The notes under the pieces: model-generated
Seen by the model: only the letters and a program-made list of their open reading frames with translations
Told to the model about the DNA's origin: nothing
Database searches by the model: none
Position numbers and translations under genes: made by a program
Assembly (NCBI GenBank): GCA_009780755.1
Contig: WQZL01000052.1
Coordinates: forward strand, 1 to 13,951
From: Promicromonosporaceae bacterium
Lineage (GTDB): Bacteria > Actinomycetota > Actinomycetes > Actinomycetales > Cellulomonadaceae
Direction: 5' to 3'
DNA length: 13,951 nt
Shown: positions 1 to 7,043 of the stretch, one piece after another
How the letters are laid out: the number at the start of each line of letters is the position of its first letter
How positions within the stretch are numbered: the stretch's first letter is position 1

Positions 1-446
1 CCAAGATCCTCGTGGACTACTACGGGGCGCCGACGCCGCTACAACAGCTGGCCTCCTTCAACATCCCCGAGGCGCGCACGGTGTTGCTTACCCCGTTCGA
101 TCGGGGTGCCATGACTGCCATCGAGCGGGCCATTCGCGACTCCGATCTGGGAGTGAACCCCTCGAATGACGGCAACCAGATTCGCCTCAACTTGCCGTTG
201 CTCACCGAGGAGCGCCGCCGCGACTACGTCAAGCTGGCCAAGACCAAGGCCGAGGATGCCCGCATCGCGCTGCGCAACGTCCGCCGCAAGTCCAAGGACG
301 CCCTAGAAAAGTTGGAAAAGAACGGCGAGGCTGGTGAAGATGAGGTTCGGCGGGGGATCGCCGACCTGGAGGCGCTGACCAAGAAGCACGTTGACCAGGT
401 TGACGGCCTGTTGGCCGGCAAGGAAGCAGAGTTGCTCGAGGTCTGA
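1..446 (+). CDS. frr: Ribosome recycling factor, C-terminal part (5' end outside window)
   Basis: RRF acts with EF-G to split post-termination ribosomes so that subunits can be reused. The readable frame enters at base 3 (KILVDYYGAPTPLQQLA) and runs to a TGA at 444-446, giving about 147 residues of a family usually near 185, so roughly the first 40 residues lie upstream of the window. Hallmarks are the VDYYGAPTPL hinge motif, the DLGVNPSNDGNQIRLNLP stretch, the LTEERRRDYVK segment and the R/K-rich long helix (ALRNVRRKSKD). The GTG at base 12 is internal and not the true start. The stop overlaps the cdsA start (TGATG), so translation is probably coupled. In actinobacteria frr normally follows pyrH, which would be expected just upstream. 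Identification is secure. Confidence 0.97.
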   Translation, partial: KILVDYYGAPTPLQQLASFNIPEARTVLLTPFDRGAMTAIERAIRDSDLGVNPSNDGNQIRLNLPLLTEERRRDYVKLAKTKAEDARIALRNVRRKSKDALEKLEKNGEAGEDEVRRGIADLEALTKKHVDQVDGLLAGKEAELLEV

Positions 447-1333
447 TGAGCGACGCTTCCCCTGACCAACCTGCGGCCTCCCAGTCAACTGGCCGCGCGG
501 GCCGCAACCTGCCAGCCGCGATTGCCGTTGCGGTTGTGCTGCTGGTGGTGGTGGCGGCCTCGCTGGCCTTTCGGCCCGAGCCGTTCGTTGCGGTGGTGGC
601 GGCGGTGGTCTGCCTCGGGTTGTGGGAACTGCGGACGGCATTCGCGCGGCGAGAACTAAACCTGCCTACTGCGCCGTTGCTGGTTGGCGCGGTTGGCATC
701 CTTATCGCCGCTCACCTGGGCGGGGGATGGGCGTTGCTCAGCGCCTACGTTCTGACCATCTTGGCCGTGATCGCCTGGCAGTTGATCGATGGTTCGAGTG
801 AAGATATCTTGCGGAGCGCGGCTGCCGGAACGTTTGCGGTCACCTACCTGCCCCTGCTCGCCGCCTTTGTAGTGCTGATGCTGGAGCAGCCGGAGGGCAA
901 TTGGCGCATCGCCATGTTCATTCTGTTTGCCGTGGCCAATGACACCGGCGGCTACATAGCCGGGGTGTTGTTTGGTAAGCATCCTCTTGCCCCAAACATC
1001 AGCCCCAAGAAGAGCTGGGAGGGCATGGTCGGCTCGGTGCTGGCGACCGTGGCCGTTGGCGTGATCGGCTCCGTGCTGGTGCTCCGGCTGCCGCTCCTGC
1101 CCGCAGACGGCAGCGCCGTTTGGCGCTCCGGCCTCGTATTCGGTCTTGGCCTTGGGGTACTCACCGCCTTCACGGCCACCGTTGGCGACCTGGCCGAATC
1201 GCTGCTCAAACGCGATCTAGGTGTCAAGGACATGGGATCGCTCCTGCCCGGTCACGGCGGCGTACTCGACCGCGTTGACTCCATCGTCTTCTCGGCGCCT
1301 TTCGTCTACCTAGCATTTTCGGTGGTGACCTGA
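446..1333 (+). CDS. cdsA: Phosphatidate cytidylyltransferase (CDP-diacylglycerol synthase)
   Basis: The enzyme makes CDP-diacylglycerol from CTP and phosphatidic acid, the precursor of phosphatidylglycerol, cardiolipin and phosphatidylinositol, and sits in the cytoplasmic membrane. The 295-residue protein has a polar N-terminus of about 25 residues, then several hydrophobic helices (about 25-60, 75-115, 125-150, 153-175, 192-213 and 225-247). The C-terminal family signature lies at residues 252-278: SLLKRDLGVKD, then LLPGHGGVLDRVD, with its conserved K-R, H-G-G and D-R-x-D residues. The ATG overlaps the frr stop by one base and the TGA overlaps the rlmN start in the same way, so it lies inside a coupled operon. 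No strong Shine-Dalgarno site precedes it, which fits translational coupling. Confidence 0.96.
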   Translation: MSDASPDQPAASQSTGRAGRNLPAAIAVAVVLLVVVAASLAFRPEPFVAVVAAVVCLGLWELRTAFARRELNLPTAPLLVGAVGILIAAHLGGGWALLSAYVLTILAVIAWQLIDGSSEDILRSAAAGTFAVTYLPLLAAFVVLMLEQPEGNWRIAMFILFAVANDTGGYIAGVLFGKHPLAPNISPKKSWEGMVGSVLATVAVGVIGSVLVLRLPLLPADGSAVWRSGLVFGLGLGVLTAFTATVGDLAESLLKRDLGVKDMGSLLPGHGGVLDRVDSIVFSAPFVYLAFSVVT

Positions 1334-2550
1334 TGCCCAAGCCGCCGCCGGTTGAGGAGGTCGCTCCTGCGCCGCGTCCTACAAAGACAGTGCTTTCTGT
1401 TCGTCCTTCGGATGAGACGGCGCCAATCCCCCTACAAATGGCTCCGCGTCGTCGAGGCAAGGCGCCCACTCACTTTGCCGACCTAACCCCCGAAGAACGC
1501 GCCGCCGCGGTGACCGAGCTAGGCCACAAGCCGTTTCGCGCCAAGCAACTCGCCACGCATTATTTCGCTCACTACGCGACTGACCCTGCCCACTGGACGG
1601 ACATCCCGGCCGCTGCCCGCCAAGGGCTGGCCGACGCGCTGTTCCCGCCGTTGTTGCACGCCACCCGCACGCTGACCGCCGACCAGGGCACCACCGTCAA
1701 GACGCTGTGGCGCCTACACGATAACGTCCGCGTCGAGTCGGTGCTGATGCGCTATCCCTCGCGTTCCACGCTGTGCATCTCCTCGCAAGCCGGTTGCGGC
1801 ATGGCCTGCCCATTTTGCGCCACCGGCCAGCTGGGCCTCACCCGCAACCTCTCAGCCGCCGAGATTTTAGAACAGGTACGCCTGGCCTGTGCATCCTTGG
1901 CCACCGGTGAGATTCCGGGCGGACCGACGCGGCTGAACAACGTCGTGTTCATGGGCATGGGCGAACCAATGGCCAATTATCAAGTAGTGATGAAGGTGGT
2001 GCGCACCCTGGCCGCCGAGGTGCCGCAGGGTTTCGGCCTAAGCGCCCGCAACATCACCGTCTCCACGGTTGGCTTGGCTCCGGCCATGCGGAAGCTGGCC
2101 ACCGAGGGACTGCCGGTCACGCTCGCGCTTAGCCTGCACGCCCCCGATGACGATCTCCGCAGTGAGTTGGTGCCGATCAACACGCGCTTCTCGGTAGACG
2201 AGGTGCTGGACGCCGCGCGCGCCTACTTCGATGCCTCCGGTCGCCGCGTCTCCATCGAGTATGCGCTGATAAAGGACATGAACGATCATGGCTGGCGCGC
2301 CGACTTGCTGGCCAAAAAACTCAATGCACGCGGCCGGGGATGGGTTCATGTGAACCCGATTCCGCTCAATCCGACACCAGGTTCCATCTGGACGGCGTCG
2401 GAATCCCACGCTGAACGCGAATTCGTGGCTAGGCTTCGTGCTAATGGAATTGCGACGACGGTTCGCGACACTCGCGGATCGGACATCGACGGCGCCTGCG
2501 GGCAGCTGGCAGCTGAAGGGGACCTAGCCCCCAAGGAGGAAGACGAGTGA
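1333..2550 (+). CDS. rlmN: 23S rRNA (adenine-2503-C2)-methyltransferase, radical SAM
   Basis: RlmN methylates C2 of A2503 in 23S rRNA (and of A37 in some tRNAs) by radical SAM chemistry with a methyl-cysteine intermediate. The 405-residue product carries the [4Fe-4S] motif CGMACPFC (Cys155, Cys159, Cys162), the GMGEPMANY segment, the SLHAPDD motif and the C-terminal methyl-accepting cysteine in DIDGACGQL (Cys389). The mechanism also needs a second conserved Cys near the C-terminal half, and Cys389 fits its usual place. The first 45 or so residues are a Pro-rich, probably disordered extension before the accessory domain (THFADLTPEER onward). An ATG downstream of 1333 could be the true start, but the TGATG overlap with cdsA favours 1333. 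The stop overlaps the next gene's GTG. Confidence 0.96.
   Translation: MPKPPPVEEVAPAPRPTKTVLSVRPSDETAPIPLQMAPRRRGKAPTHFADLTPEERAAAVTELGHKPFRAKQLATHYFAHYATDPAHWTDIPAAARQGLADALFPPLLHATRTLTADQGTTVKTLWRLHDNVRVESVLMRYPSRSTLCISSQAGCGMACPFCATGQLGLTRNLSAAEILEQVRLACASLATGEIPGGPTRLNNVVFMGMGEPMANYQVVMKVVRTLAAEVPQGFGLSARNITVSTVGLAPAMRKLATEGLPVTLALSLHAPDDDLRSELVPINTRFSVDEVLDAARAYFDASGRRVSIEYALIKDMNDHGWRADLLAKKLNARGRGWVHVNPIPLNPTPGSIWTASESHAEREFVARLRANGIATTVRDTRGSDIDGACGQLAAEGDLAPKEEDE
2533..2540 (+). promoter_or_regulatory. Strong Shine-Dalgarno site of the DivIVA-motif gene
   Basis: AAGGAGGA lies six bases before the GTG at 2547, inside the 3' end of rlmN. It fixes the GTG as start and suggests that the downstream gene is translated efficiently on its own as well as by coupling. 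Confidence 0.8.
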
Positions 2551-3101
2551 GCAAGTCACTGTTTAAGACAGTCTCGATCATGCGTACCGGTTACGACCGC
2601 GACGAGGTTGACGAGTTCTTCGACCATGCCAAGGCGGCCTACGAGGGACTCATCCCCGAGACGGTAACCGCGGCCGACATCCAGCAGGCCACCTTCGCCC
2701 TGGTGCGTCGCGGCTACGACAGCTACGAGGTGGATGCGGCTCTCGACCGGCTGGAGGCTGCGTTCGTCTCTAAGGCGCGCACCGATTTTGTGGCCGCGCA
2801 CGGGCAGGCGGCGTGGATGGCCGGGCTGGCCGAGCGCGCCCGCACCCTGTACGGTCGCCTCTCGCGCCCGTCCGGGGAGAAGTTTGACTCGCCCGAGGGT
2901 CGCAAACAGGGCTACAGCAAGGCAGCCGTGGACACGCTGTGCAATCGCCTGGTCGGATTCTTTGATCGCCAAGAACCCATCGGCTCGGCCGACGTGCGCG
3001 GCACCATATTCCCGCCCGCTCGTGGCCGGGACGCCTACGCCGAAGGCCCAGTGGACGCCTTCTTCGCCCGCGCCATCGAAGTCCTTCTCGGCGTCGAGTA
3101 G
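2547..3101 (+). CDS. DivIVA-motif repeat protein
   Basis: The 184-residue protein contains four copies of the short motif found at the N-terminus of DivIVA/Wag31 proteins, where it helps bind the membrane: GYDRDEVDEFFD (15-26), GYDSYEVDAALD (56-67), GYSKAAVDTLCN (122-133) and AYAEGPVDAFFA (163-174). Each follows an F-containing segment seven to ten residues upstream. The first two copies are near consensus and the last two are diverged. No long coiled coil follows, so this is not DivIVA itself. Genes of this kind sit after rlmN in several actinobacteria, but I know no firm function; a role near the cell pole or membrane is inference. GTG start with AAGGAGGA six bases upstream, overlapping the rlmN stop by four bases. 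Confidence 0.85.
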   Translation: MSKSLFKTVSIMRTGYDRDEVDEFFDHAKAAYEGLIPETVTAADIQQATFALVRRGYDSYEVDAALDRLEAAFVSKARTDFVAAHGQAAWMAGLAERARTLYGRLSRPSGEKFDSPEGRKQGYSKAAVDTLCNRLVGFFDRQEPIGSADVRGTIFPPARGRDAYAEGPVDAFFARAIEVLLGVE

Positions 3102-3113
3102 CCGCCTACGCAT

Positions 3114-3161
3114 GTCATCCTGCTAACCACCCCTGGTTCCTGCGGCTGCGCGCAGAATGAC
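3114..3161. repeat. Palindromic repeat copy 1 (intergenic, between convergent genes)
   Basis: Outer arms GTCATCCTGC (3114-3123) and GCAGAATGAC (3152-3161) are complementary at nine of ten positions. Inside lie a smaller hairpin, AACCA-CCCC-TGGTT, and the core GGTTCCTGCGG. Read on the minus strand it shows the family layout GTCATTCTGCGCG...CGCAGGAACC. It lies between the DivIVA-motif gene and rmlA, which converge, so it may also act as a two-way terminator, though it has no T-run. Confidence 0.75.
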
Positions 3162-3170
3162 GAGAAGGGG

Positions 3171-4034
3171 CTAGTGCTTCAGCAGGCTTTGGAGGTAGGT
3201 GCCGTAGCCGGATTTAGCCAGCGCTTCGGCGCGTTCGGCCAGTTCATCGTCGCCCAGGAAGCCGCGACGCCAAGCCACCTCTTCGGGAGAGCCGATCTTT
3301 AGACCCTGGCGGTTTTCGATGGCCCGCACGTAGTCGGCGGCATCCAGGAGCGAATCGAACGTACCCGTATCCAGCCAGGCCGTTCCGCGCGGCAGCACCT
3401 CCACCTGCAACTTGCCCGCCTCCAGGTAGGTGCGGTTCACGTCCGTGATCTCGTACTCCCCACGCGCCGAGGGTGCCAGGTTTTTGGCGATCTCCACCAC
3501 GTCGTTGTCGTAGAAGTACAGGCCCGGCACCGCGTAGTTTGACTTCGGTTGCGCAGGCTTTTCCTCTAGGGAGATCGCTCGGAAGTTCTTGTCGAACTCC
3601 ACCACGCCATACTCGCTCGGATTTGCGACGTGGTACGCGAACACCGCCGCCCCGTCAATGTCATGGAAGCGCATCATCGTCGAACCGAGGCCCGGCCCAT
3701 AGAAGATGTTGTCACCAAGTACCAGGGCCGCCGAGTCGGTGCCGATGAAGTCCGCGCCGAGTACGAAGGCTTGGGCCAGGCCGTTTGGCACCGCCTGCAC
3801 CGTGTACGAGATGGACACGCCGAACTGCGAGCCGTCGCCCAGCAGCCGCTCAAACTGCGGCGCATCATGGGGGGTGGTGATGATTAGGATGTCCTTTATC
3901 CCCGCCAGGATCAGCGTCGAGAGCGGGTAGTAGATCATCGGCTTGTCATACACCGGCACTAGCTGCTTGCTGACGCCCATCGTGATCGGGTGGAGCCGGG
4001 TGCCGGAGCCGCCGGCCAGAATGATTCCGCGCAT
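3171..4034 (-). CDS. rmlA: Glucose-1-phosphate thymidylyltransferase
   Basis: RmlA joins dTTP and glucose-1-phosphate to dTDP-glucose, the first step to dTDP-L-rhamnose. The protein is 287 residues, normal for the short RmlA form. It shows the nucleotide-binding GGSGTRL loop (8-14), SKQLVPVYDKPMIYYPLS (22-39), the metal-binding VLGDNIFYG (Asp108), SLEEKP (155-160), GEYEITDVN (192-200) and AWLDTGTFDSLL (219-230, second metal Asp222). It lies 37 bases after a family-2 glycosyltransferase on the same strand, so the pair probably serves rhamnose-containing surface glycan; rmlB, rmlC and rmlD must be elsewhere. No clear Shine-Dalgarno site precedes the ATG. The identification is firm; the glycan destination is inference. 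Confidence 0.96.
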   Translation of the reverse strand: MRGIILAGGSGTRLHPITMGVSKQLVPVYDKPMIYYPLSTLILAGIKDILIITTPHDAPQFERLLGDGSQFGVSISYTVQAVPNGLAQAFVLGADFIGTDSAALVLGDNIFYGPGLGSTMMRFHDIDGAAVFAYHVANPSEYGVVEFDKNFRAISLEEKPAQPKSNYAVPGLYFYDNDVVEIAKNLAPSARGEYEITDVNRTYLEAGKLQVEVLPRGTAWLDTGTFDSLLDAADYVRAIENRQGLKIGSPEEVAWRRGFLGDDELAERAEALAKSGYGTYLQSLLKH

Positions 4035-4071
4035 GGGGGATAGTCTGCCCGATGCGGCCAGGCCACCGCAC

Positions 4072-4956
4072 CTATCCGGCGCGTCTTGTCCTGATGACGG
4101 CGATGGTCACCGCGACTTGTTCCCGGATGGCCAGCCCGGCGCCCAGCGCCCAGCGGAGCGGAGCCTGCCACCGGCGATTCAGCCGGTCGAACAGGTAGCG
4201 GCGGGCCGAGACATGATGGGCGCGGATCATCCGCGCGGGCGCAGCCTTCCAGGAGGCTCCCTGCGTGTGGGTCACCTGCGCCTGCGGCACATACAGGTTG
4301 CGCCAGCCCAGGCGACCGAGCCGGTCGCCCAGGTCAACATCCTCGAAAAACATGAAATAGCGTTCATCGAAGCCTTGCGCCTCGGCAAAGGCGGCTGGAC
4401 GGAGCAGCAGGCAGGCTCCAGAGAGCCACCCCACCCCTGCGACGTCGGTAGCCGTCAGCGCCGTCTTGTCTTGCCGATAGCGGCGCGACCAGGGGTTGCT
4501 CGGCCACATGTGATGCAGCACGGCGTGCCCGATGCCGGTAGATAGTGAGGGCAGGGCGCGGGCCGAGGGATAGATGGAGCCGTCGGGGTTGAGAACGCGT
4601 GGGCCGATTGCCCCGGCCTGCGGGTCAGCCTTGGCGGCCTCGATCAGCAGGTCGAGCGAGCCGGGCGACCATTCAATATCGGGATTGGCCACCACCAGCC
4701 ACTTCACGGACTCCGCCGCATTGGCCGCCCCAAGGTTCGCCGCCCGGCCATACCCGACGTTGCCCTGGGGGTGCCGCAACATCCGCGCGCCGCCCGCCGC
4801 AATCTCGTCGGCCACGGGGGAGGGCAGGCCGTTGTTCACCAGCACTAACTCGTAAGGTTGCGTGGTCGCGGCGGCGAGCGTAGCGGCAAACGTGCGCAAC
4901 TCACCGCCAGGGTTGTACACGACGCACACAACACGAATCACAGGTGAACTAGCCAT
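4072..4956 (-). CDS. Glycosyltransferase family 2, WbbL/rhamnosyltransferase-like
   Basis: A predicted GT-A fold enzyme of 294 residues that transfers a nucleotide-activated sugar to a surface glycan or its lipid carrier. Visible motifs are VVCVVYNPGGEL (9-20), LVLVNNG (37-43), the metal-binding-like VANPDIEW (89-96), GWLSGACLLLRPAAF (176-190) and FFEDVDLGDRL (203-213), which holds the likely catalytic acidic residues. These match the WbbL-type rhamnosyltransferase group. I chose the ATG at 4956 (MASSPVIRVV) because a GGAAG lies just upstream and the family's first strand begins there. The frame stays open to 5010, but the extra 18 residues look unrelated and the frame then reaches a palindromic repeat. 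It is followed by rmlA, which supplies the first step of the likely donor, dTDP-rhamnose. Sugar specificity is inferred. Confidence 0.88.
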   Translation of the reverse strand: MASSPVIRVVCVVYNPGGELRTFAATLAAATTQPYELVLVNNGLPSPVADEIAAGGARMLRHPQGNVGYGRAANLGAANAAESVKWLVVANPDIEWSPGSLDLLIEAAKADPQAGAIGPRVLNPDGSIYPSARALPSLSTGIGHAVLHHMWPSNPWSRRYRQDKTALTATDVAGVGWLSGACLLLRPAAFAEAQGFDERYFMFFEDVDLGDRLGRLGWRNLYVPQAQVTHTQGASWKAAPARMIRAHHVSARRYLFDRLNRRWQAPLRWALGAGLAIREQVAVTIAVIRTRRAG

Positions 4957-5010
4957 CACTTCCGAGCCTACCGCTCTACCCCCCACCGTCTCGCACGGCT
5001 GTCGCCCCAC

Positions 5011-5060
5011 ACGTCACTTTGCGACTCCGCTCGCTTCGCTCCCTTCGCGCAGACTGACGT
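5011..5060. repeat. Palindromic repeat copy 2 (intergenic, upstream of glycosyltransferase)
   Basis: The ends ACGTCA (5011-5016) and TGACGT (5055-5060) are perfect inverted repeats. On the minus strand the interior reads GTCAGTCTGCGCG, then GAGCG-rich sequence, then GAGTCGCAAAG. This closely follows the repeat inside the GPH transporter gene (GTCATTCTGCGCG...AAGTCGCAGA). It lies about 55 bases upstream of the glycosyltransferase start and about 100 bases upstream of ssrA. Confidence 0.72.
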
Positions 5061-5125
5061 GGCTGACCTCTGGCACGCTGGTCAGAAAAGTCGTGGCGTG
5101 GTGGGGTTTTGGTCGGTAGACTGGG

Positions 5126-5155
5126 TTGGCTGGCTGTGGCCAGGTGAGTTGATAA
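5126..5155 (+). promoter_or_regulatory. Possible ssrA promoter
   Basis: TTGGCT (5126-5131) and TGATAA (5150-5155) are separated by 18 bases and would place initiation near 5163, the mature 5' end. TAGACT at 5117-5122 is another possible -10 box if the precursor has a longer leader for RNase P cleavage. Confidence 0.35.
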
Positions 5156-5162
5156 CTCAATA

Positions 5163-5533
5163 GGGGCTGATCGGTTTCGACGGTGGTCATCGCTTCAGGA
5201 GAAGCGGGCCAAGGATGCAGACTTATCTTGTAAACGACGTCTGTAAACCAATAGTTGCCAACACTAACGTGCGCAACGACTTCGCCCTCGCCGCCTGAGC
5301 GAGCCGCAAGTCCGTGGGTCCAGACTCGCTCTTGATCTGTTAACCCGCGTCATCTAAGAGAGCCACTGCTGTAGCGTCGTGTCGCCCGACGCTACGGGAC
5401 TTCTAGGCGACTGAGCCTGTCCGAGAAGGTGTCTGCGCCAGCTCGGGGGCTGAGAAAATCCACAGCAGACTACGCCCGTAGAAGACCTGGAAAAATGCCG
5501 CCGGACCGGGGTTCGATTCCCCGCAGCTCCACC
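5163..5533 (+). ncRNA. ssrA: Transfer-messenger RNA (tmRNA)
   Basis: tmRNA rescues stalled ribosomes together with SmpB and adds a degradation tag. The 5' end GGGGCTGATCGGTTTCGAC pairs with the 3' end CAGCTCC (5524-5530) to form the tRNA-like acceptor stem, and a T-arm CGGGG-TTCGATT-CCCCG lies at 5507-5523. The tag reading frame starts at GCC (5257), just after the conserved ATAGTT, and ends at TGA (5296-5298), giving ANTNVRNDFALAA, whose ALAA end is the usual protease signal. The genome reads ACCC rather than ACCA after the acceptor stem, so the terminal A is probably added after transcription. The mature length of about 371 bases is normal. Boundaries are accurate to a few bases. Confidence 0.96.
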
Positions 5534-5543
5534 CATCAGCGCT

Positions 5544-5571
5544 GGCCCGACCTCCCCTCAGAGGTTGGGCC
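5544..5571 (+). terminator. Hairpin terminator of ssrA
   Basis: GGCCCGACCTC (5544-5554) pairs with GAGGTTGGGCC (5561-5571), ten Watson-Crick pairs plus one G-T, around a six-base CCCTCA loop. A weak T-rich stretch (GTCGTTGTG) follows. It starts 11 bases after the tmRNA 3' end and precedes the mrr promoter. Confidence 0.75.
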
Positions 5572-5592
5572 GTCGTTGTGCCTGCCGCTTGA

Positions 5593-5598
5593 TACTAT
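5593..5598 (+). promoter_or_regulatory. -10 box suggesting a leaderless mrr mRNA
   Basis: TACTAT fits the TANNNT -10 pattern and ends six bases before the ATG at 5605. No Shine-Dalgarno sequence lies in the 20 bases before the ATG. That spacing would put the transcript start at or next to the start codon, the usual arrangement of leaderless actinobacterial mRNAs. Confidence 0.5.
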
Positions 5599-5604
5599 CT
5601 GGGC

Positions 5605-6462
5605 ATGCCTACGACACCCGAGGTTCCGCAGTATCAATACCTGCTTTGGCCTACCCTCAAGGCGATACGTGGACTTGGAGGTTCTGGGTCCATCGAGGAA
5701 ATCGTGGATTGGGTTATCGAACACGGCACCTTCACCGATGAACAACAATCGGTTCTGCATAAGGATGGACCCGGAACCGAGCTTGAGTACCGGCTCGCCT
5801 GGGCGCGAACCTACTTGAAGGGAATGGGGCTGGTCGTTAATAGCCAACGTGGTGTGTGGAGTCTCACTGAAGTGGGCGATGTTGTAAGCGAAGCAGAGAT
5901 TGAACCGCTCCGGACAGAGTATGTGGCTCGGGTGCGTGAGCAACGTAAAGCCAGAGATGAGGCTGCAGCAGGGGTTGATGATGATACTGCCGAGCAAGTA
6001 ACGTGGCAGGAAACACTGCTTGATTCGTTGATGGCAATGAAGCCTGGCGCGTTTGAGAGGCTGGCACAGCGGCTTCTGAGGGAAGCAGGCTTCGTCAGCG
6101 TAACTGTCAGTGGAGGCTCAAATGACGGTGGGATAGATGGGCTGGGTGTTTACCGCATGTCACTGGTCTCGTTCCCGGTTTTCTTTCAATGCAAGCGATA
6201 CGCGGGCAGTGTTAGCGCGGGAGACGTGCGAGATTTCCGGGGGGCGATGACCGGGCGGGGCGATAAGGGATTGCTCATCACTACAGGCACATTTACAGCC
6301 AGTGCGAAGGCAGAAGCCACTCGCGATGGTGCGCCACCCCTAGACCTCATCGACGGTCACCGGCTCTGTGACCTGCTCAAAGAGTATGAACTAGGTGTGG
6401 TCGGCACGAAGCGAATCGTCGAAGACGTCACTGTTAACAAGGAGTTCTTCGCTGAACTCTGA
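5605..6462 (+). CDS. mrr: Mrr-type restriction endonuclease
   Basis: Mrr enzymes are type IV-like nucleases that cleave modified foreign DNA. The 285-residue protein has the two-domain Mrr layout. Residues 8-95 form a winged-helix N-terminal domain (YQYLLWPTLKAIRGLGGSGS, later GLVVNSQRGVWSLTEVG). Residues about 143-250 form the catalytic domain: FERLAQRLLREAGF, GGSNDGGIDG with catalytic Asp178, FFQCKRY with the Q195-x-K197 form of the PD-(D/E)xK motif, then VRDFRGAM and GLLITTGTF. All expected catalytic residues are present, so it is probably active. It follows the ssrA terminator, appears leaderless, and its base use looks AT-richer than the operons on either side, which suggests transfer. 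It seems to be a single-gene unit; no methylase or specificity subunit is adjacent. Confidence 0.92.
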   Translation: MPTTPEVPQYQYLLWPTLKAIRGLGGSGSIEEIVDWVIEHGTFTDEQQSVLHKDGPGTELEYRLAWARTYLKGMGLVVNSQRGVWSLTEVGDVVSEAEIEPLRTEYVARVREQRKARDEAAAGVDDDTAEQVTWQETLLDSLMAMKPGAFERLAQRLLREAGFVSVTVSGGSNDGGIDGLGVYRMSLVSFPVFFQCKRYAGSVSAGDVRDFRGAMTGRGDKGLLITTGTFTASAKAEATRDGAPPLDLIDGHRLCDLLKEYELGVVGTKRIVEDVTVNKEFFAEL

Positions 6463-6486
6463 GAGCAGCGGACTCATTGGCCCGCC

Positions 6487-6592
6487 TTGCGTTGAGGGTA
6501 TGGCTCGCATCTGACTTGCGTTATTGAGGTCGGTAGTTTGCGTTGAAGTCGGTTGTTCGAGTTGCCGATTGCAACGCAAATGACCGACCTCA
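6487..6592. repeat. Large imperfect palindrome with repeated TTGCGTT units
   Basis: Arms 6525-6545 and 6572-6592 match at 19 of 21 positions: TGAGGTCGGT pairs with ACCGACCTCA, and TTTGCGTTG with CAACGCAAA. A 26-base loop can pair further (AA-TCGG with CCGATT). TTGCGTT occurs at 6487-6493, 6516-6522 and 6538-6544, and inverted at 6573-6579. The loop half GAAGTCGGTTGTTCG also resembles the arm half GAGGTCGGTAGTTTG, as if an older unit was duplicated. It lies between the converging mrr and toxin genes. It could be a two-way terminator, a relic transposon end or a recombination site; it is unlike the GTCATTCTGCGC repeat family elsewhere. Confidence 0.7.
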
Positions 6593-6602
6593 GCGCAGCC
6601 TG

Positions 6603-7043
6603 CTAGTCCGCGGAGGGTGAGACGGACCAGTAGTCGGTGGCGAGGTGGAGGGCCTGGTCGCGGGAGAGGGCGGTGATTTCTGCAGGGGTGAGTCGCAGTT
6701 TTGTTACTAGCACGCGCAGCACGCTTGCTGGGATGGCTGTGCCGCTCGGTGGCGCAGGGGTGCCGCGGGTGGGCGGCTGTTGGTCATCGACGCACAGCCA
6801 GAACTCGGTTGAGGTGACCTCAAGCTGGGTGCGCAGGATGTGCTGCGCGAGTGAGGCATCGTAGGGCGTCTTGTCGATGGGGCGGGAGATGCGCGTGCGC
6901 AACATGCGTCCATCTGGATGCGGGAATTTGCGGGTTACATGATGGCCAATCGGGCGCCCGCGAGCATCCTTGACCATGAACCAACCCTCAACATCGCAGA
7001 ACGTGGTGTGGTCGATCCGGCGGAGGGGTTTACGTTCGCTCAT
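6603..7043 (-). CDS. HicA-like toxin of a type II toxin-antitoxin pair
   Basis: The product is 146 residues from the ATG at 7043 (MSERKPLRRIDHTTF), chosen because ATGA there overlaps the antitoxin stop by four bases. A start at 7055 would add MADS. Residues about 12-80 have the order of features of HicA-type RNA-binding toxins: EGWFMVKDARGRPIGHH, then FPHPDGRMLRTRIS, then LAQHILRTQLEVTSTEFW. HicA's catalytic His in its G-x-H motif would correspond to GHH here. Proteins like this in actinobacteria are often annotated as a cytotoxic translational repressor. The C-terminal 50 residues, after a Pro-rich linker, form a helical extension absent from classical HicA. Toxin activity is inferred from context and the fold-like pattern, not shown. 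Confidence 0.68.
   Translation of the reverse strand: MSERKPLRRIDHTTFCDVEGWFMVKDARGRPIGHHVTRKFPHPDGRMLRTRISRPIDKTPYDASLAQHILRTQLEVTSTEFWLCVDDQQPPTRGTPAPPSGTAIPASVLRVLVTKLRLTPAEITALSRDQALHLATDYWSVSPSAD

Noticed and set aside
229..699. Long minus-strand frame opposite frr and cdsA
   Set aside because: It spans two well-supported coupled genes on the other strand; its Arg/Pro/Ser-rich composition is typical of antisense of GC-rich coding DNA.
2556..3113. 185-codon minus-strand frame opposite the DivIVA-motif gene
   Set aside because: The plus-strand gene has clear motifs and a Shine-Dalgarno site; the antisense frame shows no family pattern.
4957..5010. Upstream extension of the glycosyltransferase (MGRQPCETV...)
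   Set aside because: The family's first strand starts after the Met at 4956, which has a GGAAG upstream; the extension is not family-like.
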